Source: Sphingomonadaceae bacterium (lineage in GTDB: Bacteria > Pseudomonadota > Alphaproteobacteria > Sphingomonadales > Sphingomonadaceae). Taken from it: a stretch of DNA of 32,014 nucleotides. Shown here piece after piece: positions 1 to 8,067 of the stretch. The notes under the pieces are model-generated. The model had not been told where the DNA came from. It saw only the letters and a list, made by a program, of their open reading frames with translations, and did not search any database. The translations under genes were made by a program, and so were the position numbers. The stretch's first letter is position 1. The number at the start of each line of letters is the position of its first letter. Location of the stretch: contig JAHRVR010000122.1 in the NCBI GenBank assembly GCA_019090585.1, positions 1 through 32,014 on the forward strand, in the 5' to 3' direction.

Positions 1-448
1 CGACGCGGTCCAGAGCAATTTTCAGCACCAGCTTTCCGCTTCTGGCCGGCCAACCCAGCCCTTTTTCGGCATCGGCAATGGCATCGCCGGCGCAGACCAC
101 ACGCCACAAAATATCAGTAAGCCCCGGACCTGCCTGTTCAACGGCGCCGTCGAAACGCGCTTTGGCCGCCATTTGCCGCTCGGTCGGATTCAACCCACGC
201 TCCCCGCCGCCGCTCACCCGCACTGGATCCCAACTCATGGTAAGGCTGGGCGATAGCTGGGCGCGCTCCCAGTCGGCGCGCAACCTTTCGCCTGCGTCGA
301 ACTGGCGATCAGTGACATGCCCGCGCGCATGCAACCATGTCAGCGGGGATTCCGCGAGGTTTACAGTCGCACTGCGCCTCGCCTTGCGCACGCGCCGCTT
401 CGTCGGCCCCTCAGCCGTCAGTTCGCGCTCTGCCAGAACCCTTTTCAT
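1..448 (-). CDS. DUF6456-like protein, partial (3' end outside window)
   Basis: Absent from the ORF track because it runs off the left edge. Reading the minus strand from the ATG at 446-448 gives an open frame of about 149 codons without a stop. The start reads MKRVLAERELTAEGPTKRR, followed by a stretch with TVNLAESPLTWLHARGHV and DAGERLRADWERAQL. From memory these are the hallmark segments of the DUF6456 family of alphaproteobacteria, a short helical, probably DNA-associated protein of unknown role. The basic N-terminus fits nucleic-acid binding, but that is inference. It diverges from the XRE regulator at 541, and the two share a 92-bp control region. The plus-strand ORF 78-464 is its shadow. 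Family call fairly sure, function unknown. Confidence 0.72.
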   Translation of the reverse strand, partial: MKRVLAERELTAEGPTKRRVRKARRSATVNLAESPLTWLHARGHVTDRQFDAGERLRADWERAQLSPSLTMSWDPVRVSGGGERGLNPTERQMAAKARFDGAVEQAGPGLTDILWRVVCAGDAIADAEKGLGWPARSGKLVLKIALDRV

Positions 449-510
449 GGATTTCCCCTTTTGATGAGTCGCGACCTATTGCCAAATTCAACATAATGTA
501 GGAAAGATAA

Positions 511-523
511 AACCTATTTGGTT
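511..523. promoter_or_regulatory. Operator-like imperfect palindrome before the XRE regulator
   Basis: The 13-mer AACCTATTTGGTT has arms AACC/GGTT and five of six symmetric pairs. It ends 17 bp before the ATG of the XRE gene, a good place for an autoregulatory operator that could also act on the divergent DUF6456-like gene. A perfect version, AACCAAATTGGTT, occurs at 7530-7542 before the holin gene. Binding is inferred only. Confidence 0.35.
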
Positions 524-540
524 ATCCGCGAGGCAAAGTT

Positions 541-1113
541 ATGATCAATCGCATTCGCGACATCAGGAAGGAAAAGGGGCTTACTCTCGCTGAAGTGGCT
601 CAGCGGTGCTCTCCCCAAACCACAGCCCAAACCATCGGCCGATTGGAAACCGGCATGCGCAACCTGTCGCTCACATGGATGAACCGGATTGCCACTGCGC
701 TTCAGGTTGAGCCGGAATTGCTGCTGCGCGGAGATGCTCCTGCCGAGCCCAAAATCATCGCACAACTTTCAGAAACTGGTGCCGAAGCCTTGTCCAGCCC
801 GCGTGATGCCGTGCTTCCAACCGCCCTCACCACTTCAGGTGACTTGCTGGCCATGACAGTCGAGGCCAGCGCGGGCGAATACCGCACCGGCGACCAGCTT
901 TGGCTGCGCAAGGCTGCGAAGAAGGACCATAAGCGATACATCAACCGCGATGTCCTGTGCCCGCGCCCGGGCGGCCGTTTCGCCTTTGGCCGATTGATCG
1001 ACCGGGATGAGACGCGCGTGGCATTGCTTCCCGTTGGCAGCGGACAACGCCAGATCGTTATCGAGAATCCCCCTTGGCTGGCCGTAACGGAAATGCTGGT
1101 CCGCAAGCTCTGA
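541..1113 (+). CDS. XRE-family helix-turn-helix transcriptional regulator
   Basis: 190 aa. Residues about 4-62 form a Cro/C1-type HTH, with IRDIRKEKGLTLAEVA followed by the recognition-helix region TTAQTIGRLETG. The C-terminal half (about 95-190) is beta-rich and resembles the C-terminal sensing domains of S24/LexA-like repressors (GDLLAMTVE, GRLIDRDETRVALLP). I see no clear Ser-Lys peptidase dyad, so self-cleavage is not supported. The ATG at 541 follows GAGG at a good distance. The glycosyltransferase gene begins only 17 bp after its stop, so the two may be cotranscribed. It probably controls its own promoter and that of the divergent neighbour. Its inducing signal cannot be read from sequence. 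Confidence 0.85.
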   Translation: MINRIRDIRKEKGLTLAEVAQRCSPQTTAQTIGRLETGMRNLSLTWMNRIATALQVEPELLLRGDAPAEPKIIAQLSETGAEALSSPRDAVLPTALTTSGDLLAMTVEASAGEYRTGDQLWLRKAAKKDHKRYINRDVLCPRPGGRFAFGRLIDRDETRVALLPVGSGQRQIVIENPPWLAVTEMLVRKL

Positions 1114-1130
1114 TCGGGTAAAAGCGCGCC

Positions 1131-2321
1131 ATGCGAATCCTCTCGATCAGCACCCTGTTCCCAAACCCGGTGCGGCCATCCTTTGGCAATTTCGTCGGCA
1201 GCCAGATGTGTGCAGCAGCGGCCCGCGACGATGTGGAGCTGACCATGATCAGCCCCATTGGCATTCCGCCATGGCCGCTATCCCTGCGCGAGCCCTATCG
1301 CAGCCTGCGTGAAATCCCCGCGACCAGCACGGTATCGGGAATACTGGCCCATTATCCCAAGTTCCGTCTGATCCCGAAGCTGGGCGCCGATAGCAATCCG
1401 GGCCGGATTGCCAACACAGTCCTGCCACTGGCCCGCAAGCTCCACCGGGAAAACCCCTTTGACCTGATCGACGCATCGTTCTTCTTCCCCGATGGCCCCG
1501 CCGCAGCAACGATCGCTTCCGATCTTGGAGTCCCCTTCACCATTAAATCGCGCGGCGCAGATATTCACTATTGGGGAAATCGGCCCAGAGCACTGGCGCA
1601 AATGCAGGAAGCCGCCAGCGCGGCGGGCGGGCTGCTTGCGGTTACCGAAGCTCTCAAGCAGGACATGGCCGAACTGGGCATGCCCGAGGACCGCATTTTC
1701 ATCCATTATACCGGACTTGATCGGGAGCGCTTCAAACCTATCAAGCGCGGAGCGGCACGGGCGCTCGTCTCCGCCCTGCCCAACCTCGGTATCTGGCCGG
1801 AAGGCCCGCTGATTGTTACCCCCGGCGCGTTGATTGCCCGCAAGGGACAGGCATTTGCCATAAAGGCCCTCAGCCAATTGGCACAGGGTCATTTGGCTCT
1901 GGCCGGATCAGGAGAAGACGAAACCTCACTGCGCGCGCTTTGCGCCTCACTGGGGCTGTCCGACCGCGTGCAATTTCTTGGCCATGTCGATCATGATACG
2001 CTGCCCCAGCTGCTCTGCGCCGCCGATGTGGTCGTGCTACCTTCATCAAGCGAGGGACTCGCAAACGTGTGGGTAGAAGCGCTGGCCTGCGGAACCCCTA
2101 TCGTGATTCCCGATATCGGCGGAGCGCGTGAACTGGTAGCGGGCGATACCGCTGGACGCATTGTAGAGCGCAATCCAGACGCAATCGCCGTTGCCATTGG
2201 TGACATTCTGAATAACCCACCGACGCAGGAAGAGGTTGCAGAAACAGTCTCCGGCTTCAGCTGGGATCGCAATGGCGCGCGGATCGTCGACATCTGGCAG
2301 CAGGTCGTGGCGTCAGCCTGA
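1131..2321 (+). CDS. GT4-family glycosyltransferase (GT-B fold)
   Basis: 396 aa, normal length for a family 4 glycosyltransferase. It transfers a sugar from a nucleotide-sugar donor to a cytoplasmic acceptor; the specific sugar and acceptor cannot be told. The N-terminal Rossmann half starts MRILSISTLFP and has a glycine-rich acceptor-side loop near RPSFGNF. The C-terminal half carries TPGALIARKGQ, LAGSGEDE, and the diagnostic donor-site E-x7-E motif SSSEGLANVWVEALACGTP. No signal peptide or membrane segment is visible. It is 17 bp behind the XRE gene and converges with the cupin gene on the other strand. No polysaccharide cluster is adjacent, so it could serve exopolysaccharide or glycolipid synthesis. 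Confidence 0.88.
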   Translation: MRILSISTLFPNPVRPSFGNFVGSQMCAAAARDDVELTMISPIGIPPWPLSLREPYRSLREIPATSTVSGILAHYPKFRLIPKLGADSNPGRIANTVLPLARKLHRENPFDLIDASFFFPDGPAAATIASDLGVPFTIKSRGADIHYWGNRPRALAQMQEAASAAGGLLAVTEALKQDMAELGMPEDRIFIHYTGLDRERFKPIKRGAARALVSALPNLGIWPEGPLIVTPGALIARKGQAFAIKALSQLAQGHLALAGSGEDETSLRALCASLGLSDRVQFLGHVDHDTLPQLLCAADVVVLPSSSEGLANVWVEALACGTPIVIPDIGGARELVAGDTAGRIVERNPDAIAVAIGDILNNPPTQEEVAETVSGFSWDRNGARIVDIWQQVVASA

Positions 2322-2356
2322 GCGTATCATTTGAAATTCAGCGCCAGCGCCCGGAA

Positions 2357-3142
2357 CTATGCCGGTTCAAGATATTCCGGCCGAGAAAGTTTTCCGCGCC
2401 AATATCCCGTTTCGTCCATGGTCGCGCCATTTGCGAAGTGGACTTCGTTGGGCATTCCAGCCCTGAAGTTGATGAAGCGCATCCCCTCGGGGCCGGGCGT
2501 AAAGGAGTAAAGCGTATCGGCTGGTATCGCGAGCGCGGTCCCTTCGGGAAAGAGCTTGCGCCCAAGCCGGATCTGGCCGGAGATGATGAATATAATCTCG
2601 TCTTCGGAATGGGAGTGGACGCCGACACCCGCCTGCTCGCTCGTCAAAAGTTCCGCGCCGGGAAAGCCATTCTCGTGCAGCCAGACATCGCAGGTGGGAC
2701 AATCGGAATCGGCATGCATCCCGCCACTGACGCCGGTCTCTGTCTGGTCGGAAAAACGCGGAACATGGGCATCGGGCAGGATATGAACATGCCCACCCGG
2801 CGCGGGATTTTCCCCTGGCGAAGATGCGGAAAAAAGCAGAAGATCGCAGCCCTCTGCGGCATGCGTAACGGTTAGCTGCTCGCCCGTTTCGACAATGAAG
2901 CTCGATCCGGCGGTGATACGATGACCACCGGCCATGGCCGCGCCATGCCAGACATAGCCAACGCTCTCGGTCTCCATTGGACCGACCGTCACTTCCTGAC
3001 CCGGGGCAAGGCTCAGCTTGTGCAATCGGAGCGGAAATTTCGACGAATCGGTATAAACGCGCGCGTCGCCGTTACTCGAACAGCCCACGGGGACGGCACC
3101 CGGCTGCGCTTTCTCCGGCGATAATACCAGGATTCTGGCCAT
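2357..3142 (-). CDS. Cupin-domain (bicupin) protein
   Basis: 261 aa. The C-terminal half (about 150-245) is a clear cupin_2 barrel with the metal-binding pattern HSHSEDEIIFIISG and a second motif around PEGTALAIPADTLYSFTP. The N-terminal half (about 35-110) looks like a second, metal-poor barrel (LSLAPGQEVTVGP, ITAGSSFIVETGEQ). A CPTC pair lies in the linker between them. The start ATG follows GGGAG. Substrate and reaction are unknown; cupins include dioxygenases, isomerases and sugar-binding regulators. It lies 57 bp downstream of secF on the same strand and could be read through from the sec operon, though no functional link is evident. Confidence 0.75.
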   Translation of the reverse strand: MARILVLSPEKAQPGAVPVGCSSNGDARVYTDSSKFPLRLHKLSLAPGQEVTVGPMETESVGYVWHGAAMAGGHRITAGSSFIVETGEQLTVTHAAEGCDLLLFSASSPGENPAPGGHVHILPDAHVPRFSDQTETGVSGGMHADSDCPTCDVWLHENGFPGAELLTSEQAGVGVHSHSEDEIIFIISGQIRLGRKLFPEGTALAIPADTLYSFTPGPEGMRFINFRAGMPNEVHFANGATMDETGYWRGKLSRPEYLEPA

Positions 3143-3199
3143 TGACTTCTCCCCTCGCAGGCGGCCCAGTCAAGCCTCTTGTTTCTCGTATTCTCGCAG

Positions 3200-4177
3200 T
3201 CAGCCGCGTTCTCTGGCCAGCCGTTCCTGCCGGTCCACGTCGCTTTCCCTTGGCACGAAACTGTCCGAAGTCACCTTCAGCCAGATCAGGATCGGCGCCG
3301 CCATGTAGATCGAACTATACGTGCCAACAAAGATGCCCAGCACAATGGCAATGGTCAATCCGAAAAGGCTGACCGGCCCAAGAAACAGAAGTGGGGTCAG
3401 CGCAACAAGCAGCGTCAATGAAGTCATCACCGTGCGCGACAGCGTTTCATTCACGGACAATTCGAGCAGCTCAACAATCGGCATACGGCGATACTTCTTC
3501 AGATTCTCGCGGATGCGGTCATAAACGACGATCGTATCGTTCAGTGAATAGCCGATGATCGCCAGAATAGCGGCAATGATCTGCAAACTGAATTCGAGCT
3601 GGAACAAGGCAAACATGCCCAGCGTCAGCGAGACATCGTGGAACAGGGCAAACAGCGCGCCAATGCCAAACTGCCACTCAAACCGGACCCAGATATAGAT
3701 CGTTATGGCAAGCATTGCGGCCAGAAGTGCGTAAACCGCCTTCTCGCGGAATTCTCCGGAAACCTTGCCAGATACATTGTCATTGCCATCCATGCGGAAA
3801 TCAGGATGCGCCGCGCTCACTTTGGCGATGATCTGGTTGGCGATACGCTGGGCGGCCCCCTTGTCCCCCTCGGCCTCTTCAGGCAGCCGGACTCGAATCG
3901 AGACCTCATTGGGCGCTCCGAAACGCTGGATGACCGGCTCGCCATAGCCAAGTGAACCAATCTGTTCCCGCAGATCGGCAATTGGCGCTTCCTCACTCTC
4001 GGTAAAAGTCGCGCGAATTTCCTGACCGCCGGCAAAGTCGACGCCGTAATTCAGGCCCTTGGTCAAGACCAGCGCCCAACTCGCCGCGATCAGCAGAACA
4101 CTGACCACGTAAAAGGGCACGCGCCATTTCAGGAACTTGATGTTGGTATCATCAGGGACGAGCTTAAGAAGTTTCAT
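3200..4177 (-). CDS. secF: Protein translocase subunit SecF
   Basis: 325 aa, full length for SecF. With SecD it forms the inner-membrane complex that uses proton motive force to pull exported proteins out of SecYEG on the periplasmic side. Visible marks: first membrane helix at about 20-42, the GLNYGVDFAGGQ signature after it, a periplasmic domain of about 90 residues, then five membrane helices with IGYSLNDTIVVYDRIREN, the conserved SecF motif. The start ATG has a near-ideal AAGGAGG site that overlaps the stop of secD, only 14 bp upstream, so the two are translationally linked. The basic C-terminus is normal for SecF. Confidence 0.97.
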   Translation of the reverse strand: MKLLKLVPDDTNIKFLKWRVPFYVVSVLLIAASWALVLTKGLNYGVDFAGGQEIRATFTESEEAPIADLREQIGSLGYGEPVIQRFGAPNEVSIRVRLPEEAEGDKGAAQRIANQIIAKVSAAHPDFRMDGNDNVSGKVSGEFREKAVYALLAAMLAITIYIWVRFEWQFGIGALFALFHDVSLTLGMFALFQLEFSLQIIAAILAIIGYSLNDTIVVYDRIRENLKKYRRMPIVELLELSVNETLSRTVMTSLTLLVALTPLLFLGPVSLFGLTIAIVLGIFVGTYSSIYMAAPILIWLKVTSDSFVPRESDVDRQERLARERG

Positions 4178-4191
4178 GTGATCCCGCCTCC

Positions 4192-5799
4192 TTATACCAG
4201 AATTTCGGTAGGCCGCGCCTTGCGCAGCCAGCTAGCCGTCCACATGCGGGTGAGTGTAACCGCGGTAAAGACGCTGGTGAACAAACCGATGATCAGCACC
4301 ACCGCAAAGCCGCGGATCGGCCCCGACCCGAACAGGAACAGAAGCACGCCCGCGATGAAGTTGGTGATATTGGCATCATAGATCGCCCGGCTCGCCTCAC
4401 GATAGCCATTCTCAACCGCGGCGATCACACGTCTGCCCTTATTGCGCTCCTCGCGGATACGCTCGTTGATCAGCACATTCGCATCCACTGCCGCTCCGAC
4501 GGTCAGCACGAAACCGGCAATGCCCGGCAATGTCAGCGTCGCATTGAGGACCGCCATGACACCCAGAACCATAAGGACGTTGAAAGCCAGCGCGAGGGTC
4601 GAATAGACGCCGAAGCGGCCGTAAGTCACGATCATCAGCACGACGACCGCAACCGAGCCGATCATCATTGCAAGCAGGCCTCTGCGGATCGAATCCGCGC
4701 CCAGATCCGGGCCAACGGTGCGCTCTTCAATCACCGTCAGGTCAACCGGCAATGCGCCCGAGCGCAGCGAAATGGCCAACTGATTGGCCGTATCGACGGT
4801 AAACCCACCCGAAATTTGCGCGCTTCCACCCAGGATCGGTTCATTGATATTGGGCGCAGAAAGCACTTTACCATCAAGGATGATGGCGAAGGGCCGGTTG
4901 ACATTCTCGCTCGTCAGCTTGGCGAATTTCGCACCGCCCTGCTGGTCGAAGGTAATCGAGACGACCGGCTGGTTGGTCTGCTGCTCAAAGCTCTGGCGCG
5001 CATCGGTGAGCATGTCGCCCTTGATCCCGCCCAGTCGCCGCACGGCGATGGCCGGAACGCCGCCATATTCATCAGGATTGGCGTAAGGGATGATCTCACT
5101 GCCCGGCGGAACGATGCCAACAGCAACATCGGACGGCGGTGCAGTGACATCGACCAGCTTGAATTCCAGCTTTGCTGTCTGACCAAGCAACGCTTTCAGC
5201 GCCTGCGGATCGTCAAGACCGGGCACCTGAACGACGATCCGTTCATCACCCTGACGAAGAATTGTCGGCTCGCGCGTGCCAAGCTCATCGATGCGCTTGC
5301 GCACAACCTCGGTGGCCGAATCCATCGCCGAGGTGACTGCCTGTTCAAGCCCCGCAGCCGTCGGCGTCAGGATAAAACGATTGCCGTCAACAACCTCAAT
5401 GGTCCAGTCGCGCTGGCCCGTCAGCCCCGCTCCATATGTCAGCGGCAGCACTTCTTCGCGCGCGGCATCGACTTTCGCTTCATCCCGGACAGTAAAAGCA
5501 AGCTTGCCGCCAATGCTGGAAATATCGCCGATACGGATGCGCGGCTCTGCTTTTTTCAAGCGCGCCCGAACCGATTCTTCCATATTCTCAAGACGCTGCG
5601 CGCGCACCTGAGCAGGATCGGCCTCGAGCAGGATATGGCTGCCGCCGGCAAGGTCTAGCCCCAAATTGACCATGGGATTGGGCAAGACCCGCGGCCAGGG
5701 CACATCACCGATGGAAAAAAGCGACGGCAGCGCCGCTCCAGCGGCAAGCAGGGTCAAACCCCATAACCAAACGCGTTTCCAGGTCGGAAAATCGAGCAT
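4192..5799 (-). CDS. secD: Protein translocase subunit SecD
   Basis: 535 aa. This is the partner of SecF in the SecDF-YajC holo-translocon accessory complex. It has one N-terminal helix (about 10-30), then GLDLAGGSHILLEAD, a long periplasmic P1 region (about 60-360), and six-helix membrane half with GAAVDANVLINERIREE, the charged SecD family motif involved in proton transport. Start chosen at MLDFPTWKR, with GAGG about 9 nt upstream. It sits between yajC (40 bp upstream) and secF (14 bp downstream) in the usual order. Nothing odd in length or motifs. Confidence 0.97.
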   Translation of the reverse strand: MLDFPTWKRVWLWGLTLLAAGAALPSLFSIGDVPWPRVLPNPMVNLGLDLAGGSHILLEADPAQVRAQRLENMEESVRARLKKAEPRIRIGDISSIGGKLAFTVRDEAKVDAAREEVLPLTYGAGLTGQRDWTIEVVDGNRFILTPTAAGLEQAVTSAMDSATEVVRKRIDELGTREPTILRQGDERIVVQVPGLDDPQALKALLGQTAKLEFKLVDVTAPPSDVAVGIVPPGSEIIPYANPDEYGGVPAIAVRRLGGIKGDMLTDARQSFEQQTNQPVVSITFDQQGGAKFAKLTSENVNRPFAIILDGKVLSAPNINEPILGGSAQISGGFTVDTANQLAISLRSGALPVDLTVIEERTVGPDLGADSIRRGLLAMMIGSVAVVVLMIVTYGRFGVYSTLALAFNVLMVLGVMAVLNATLTLPGIAGFVLTVGAAVDANVLINERIREERNKGRRVIAAVENGYREASRAIYDANITNFIAGVLLFLFGSGPIRGFAVVLIIGLFTSVFTAVTLTRMWTASWLRKARPTEILV

Positions 5800-5839
5800 G
5801 AACTAGCGCCTCATCGTCCGCAAAGTGGCAACGCGCCGA

Positions 5840-6175
5840 TCAGTCATTCGCCGGAGATGCGCCGGGAGGAAGGATAACATCTGTGATCGTGCTCTTGACG
5901 GCCTTTACCTTTACGCCCTGGGCAATCTCGATATCGGCGTACTGTTCATCCACGCGCATCACTTTGCCGACAAGCCCGCCACCTGTCAGCACCTGATCAC
6001 CCTTCTTGAGGGCGTCAACTTTTGACCGGTGCTCTTTCTGGCGGCGCATTTGCGGCCTGATAATCAGAAACCAGAAAATAAGGCCCATGGCGACCAGCGG
6101 AAGGAACTGGACCCAGGCTGGCGGCGAACCAGCGGCGGAACCGGCAGCGAGAATTGTGAAAATGGAGCTGTTCAT
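5840..6175 (-). CDS. yajC: Preprotein translocase subunit YajC
   Basis: 111 aa when started at MNSSIFTIL (ATG at 6173-6175), preceded by GAGGAAG. The track ORF begins 24 residues earlier with a hydrophilic stretch unlike YajC, so the internal ATG is preferred. It has a single membrane helix at about 16-40 (VQFLPLVAMGLIFWFLIIRPQ), then the signature RPQMRRQKEH and a small cytosolic domain (KKGDQVLTGGGLVGKVMRV). It associates with SecDF, and its gene is first in the yajC-secD-secF operon here. Its exact role in export is unsettled in the literature. Confidence 0.95.
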   Translation of the reverse strand: MNSSIFTILAAGSAAGSPPAWVQFLPLVAMGLIFWFLIIRPQMRRQKEHRSKVDALKKGDQVLTGGGLVGKVMRVDEQYADIEIAQGVKVKAVKSTITDVILPPGASPAND

Positions 6176-6384
6176 CGTTAGAAAATGCTTCCTCTCAGGT
6201 CGCTTCGAAGGAATCTGGCGCACGTGTTGAGCACATCGCCAATCCAATAGGGCATATCGAGCGCGCGACTAGCAACAAAGCGTCGGCATGGCAACGCAGA
6301 GGCACCTTTCGCAACAGCCAAAGCGCCGCGTTACCTCCGCGCTTGTAATGCCCAGCGGCGCTCACTATAGGCCCATGCCTCGGT

Positions 6385-6461
6385 CGGGACGTAGCGCAGC
6401 CTGGTAGCGCATCACACTGGGGGTGTGGGGGTCGGAGGTTCGAATCCTCTCGTCCCGACCA
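6385..6461 (+). tRNA. tRNA-Pro (anticodon GGG)
   Basis: 77 nt, folds by eye into a full cloverleaf. The 7-bp acceptor stem is CGGGACG/CGTCCCG, the D stem GCGC/GCGC, the anticodon stem TCACA/TGTGG with loop CTGGGGG (anticodon GGG), and the T arm GGAGG-TTCGAAT-CCTCT. The CCA end is encoded (6459-6461). Stand-alone gene between yajC and the VOC gene. The minus-strand ORFs over it are artefacts. Confidence 0.96.
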
Positions 6462-6725
6462 AGATTCTTCTCCTGATTTCTGGCATTGTCGCCCAAGGAT
6501 GCGCGGAACAGGTGTGCACGGCGCGTTATCGTGCCCGGCCCGCGCACGCTGGAAAACAGTCAGCACAATCAATCGTCCCCCTCCCCCGTCTGCGGACCGC
6601 CTGATGCGCCATAACGGCACCTTCCAGGATTCAGCGGTTTAGCGCTTGACAATGATACGCGTTTGCCTGTTTTTGTGTGTTGCGCCTCATACAAAGGCAC
6701 CAACAATCAAAAAAGGGGAGAGCTT

Positions 6726-7163
6726 ATGACTTCGTGGCTGCGCCAATTCTGCGTTCATGTTTCGGATATGGAAGAATCCATCAGATTCTGGGAGACGGTG
6801 GGGCTTGAGTGCACGAGCCGCACGAAGATCACCGGCGAGATCGACGAAGCGGTGATGGAGAACCCAGAGCGCGGTGCATGGATACAGCTCGCAACCAACA
6901 GCACGATCACCGCTCCAATCGACATGGGCACGGCGATGTGGAAGCTCTATCTCTACACCGACGATTGCCAGGGGGTTTACGATAAAGCGATGGCCGCCGG
7001 ATATCGGTCGCACACCGCGCCGTCCAAATTGGACCGCTGGCCAGTGACGGTCGCATTCATTCTCGATCCGGACGGCTATCTGATCGAAATCCTGCAGCGT
7101 GATGTAGCGCCAACGGAACGCACCGCCGGCGGTTCGCCGCGCGACCAGTCCATCAACCCTTGA
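6726..7163 (+). CDS. VOC-fold (glyoxalase/bleomycin-resistance superfamily) protein
   Basis: 145 aa from the ATG at 6726, preceded at good spacing by GGGGAG. The track ORF starts 21 codons upstream without a ribosome site. The fold is visible as two beta-alpha-beta-beta-beta halves: FCVHVSDMEESIRFWE at the N-terminus and LYLYTDDCQGVYDKA, then VAFILDPDGYLIEILQR near the end. Of the usual metal ligands I can place the first His (in CVHVSD) and the last Glu (in YLIEIL). The second-half His position holds Lys, and the first-half Glu position holds Gln. Classic glyoxalase I activity is therefore doubtful. The specific reaction is unknown. A strong hairpin directly after the stop probably ends transcription. 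Confidence 0.82.
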   Translation: MTSWLRQFCVHVSDMEESIRFWETVGLECTSRTKITGEIDEAVMENPERGAWIQLATNSTITAPIDMGTAMWKLYLYTDDCQGVYDKAMAAGYRSHTAPSKLDRWPVTVAFILDPDGYLIEILQRDVAPTERTAGGSPRDQSINP

Positions 7164-7174
7164 ATAAACGGCGT

Positions 7175-7201
7175 CCGGACGGGGCCGAGTTTCCCGTCCG
7201 G
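7175..7201 (+). terminator. Stem-loop after the VOC gene
   Basis: Perfect 9-bp inverted repeat CCGGACGGG/CCCGTCCGG with a 9-nt loop, starting 12 bp after the VOC stop. No T-run follows, so it is either a weak intrinsic terminator or an mRNA 3'-end stabiliser. Confidence 0.55.
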
Positions 7202-7577
7202 TATTGCCGGGACAGATCAGCACCGCTCCGTCTGTACGGGCAGTCCCTTGTGCCCGTATAGCACCGCTCCGCCGCACCGAACCCGTCCGACCACCACGCC
7301 AACAGCTCGCTATTATCGTGCAGGCGCTCTGCAATCGCGCTGCGAGCCAGTGGACTAGTGCTATATTTCTTCGGTTCAGGCTGACTGCCCATTGGTCATC
7401 CTGCGCTGACCGCTTGCCGGACATCTTTGGGCTGAATCTTTTGGCAGCTCCGGGAACGGTAAATCAAGTGCATGACAGATCCGAAGGCCGGTGACTTCAC
7501 CTAATTTGACGATCGGATTTTCCTACTTGAACCAAATTGGTTAGTTCAGCCGCTGTTGTTTCCAGTGGAGCTACCCG
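7202..7577. other. Gap without a supportable gene before the holin
   Basis: About 375 bp. The track ORFs here (7204-7494 plus, 7153-7392 minus) have no recognisable family, no ribosome site and low-complexity, proline/arginine-rich translations typical of shadow frames. The only structure I see is the perfect palindrome at 7530-7542, just before the holin gene. Confidence 0.5.
7530..7542. promoter_or_regulatory. Perfect operator-like palindrome upstream of the holin gene
   Basis: AACCAAATTGGTT: two perfect 6-bp arms around one central base, 35 bp before the holin ATG. It matches 11 of 13 positions of the element at 511-523 before the XRE regulator, which suggests a shared repressor. Direct binding is inferred. 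Confidence 0.4.
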
Positions 7578-7991
7578 ATGGGCATTCTCGAAGCGTTGAT
7601 AGGTCCGATCTCATCCATCATCGACAAGGTCATTCCAGATCCAGAGGCGCGAGCGAAAGCGAAGCTTGAGCTGCTCAGCCTGCAAAATACAAGCGAACTG
7701 AAAACACTCCAGACACGGCTATCCACGATCGTCACCGAGGCAGGCTCAAAGGACCCATGGACGAGTCGTGCCCGCCCAAGTTTCCTCTATGTGATGTATG
7801 CCCTGATACTTTGGGCCATCCCGATGGGGTTGCTGGCCGCCTTCAACCCCGGCGCGTCCCAAGCCATTGGCAAGGGCATGACCGATTATCTGGGCGCCCT
7901 TCCCGAGCCACTCTACGCGCTCTTTGGCACCGGCTATCTCGGCTATGCGGTCGTGCGGCAGTGGGGCAAGGTCAAGGGCAGCGACCGCTAA
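7578..7991 (+). CDS. Holin of the 3-TM gene-transfer-agent-release type
   Basis: 137 aa. The N-terminal part (1-60) is amphipathic and helical (IDKVIPDPEARAKAKLELL). It is followed by two clear membrane helices, about 68-90 (FLYVMYALILWAIPMGLL) and 105-125 (PLYALFGTGYLGYAVVRQW), and a short basic tail. The N-terminal segment could supply a third, weaker one. The DPEARAKAKLELL and RARPSFLYVMYALILWA segments match, from memory, the GTA_holin_3TM family, which releases gene transfer agents or phage in alphaproteobacteria. No endolysin, spanin or capsid gene is adjacent, so it is a lone holin. It may be a detached part of a GTA release cassette or a prophage remnant. The stop is followed after 76 bp by aroQ. 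Confidence 0.8.
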   Translation: MGILEALIGPISSIIDKVIPDPEARAKAKLELLSLQNTSELKTLQTRLSTIVTEAGSKDPWTSRARPSFLYVMYALILWAIPMGLLAAFNPGASQAIGKGMTDYLGALPEPLYALFGTGYLGYAVVRQWGKVKGSDR

Positions 7992-8067
7992 AGGGCCTGC
8001 TCGCAGCTTGCGCGATGCCCCCATGCGGCCTAATCGCTTCCGGTCGGGCGACTATCGAGGGCATTTC

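Noticed and set aside
78-464. Plus-strand 128-aa ORF at the left edge.
   Set aside because: The minus frame encodes a DUF6456-like protein; the plus frame has Arg/Ser/Pro-rich shadow composition and no ribosome site.
4816-5658. 280-aa plus-strand ORF opposite secD.
   Set aside because: Antisense shadow of the unmistakable secD frame.
6195-6620. Minus-strand ORFs with [13 protein letters not shown] across tRNA-Pro(GGG).
   Set aside because: This is the well-known false protein produced by reading the antisense of a tRNA gene; the cloverleaf explains the sequence.
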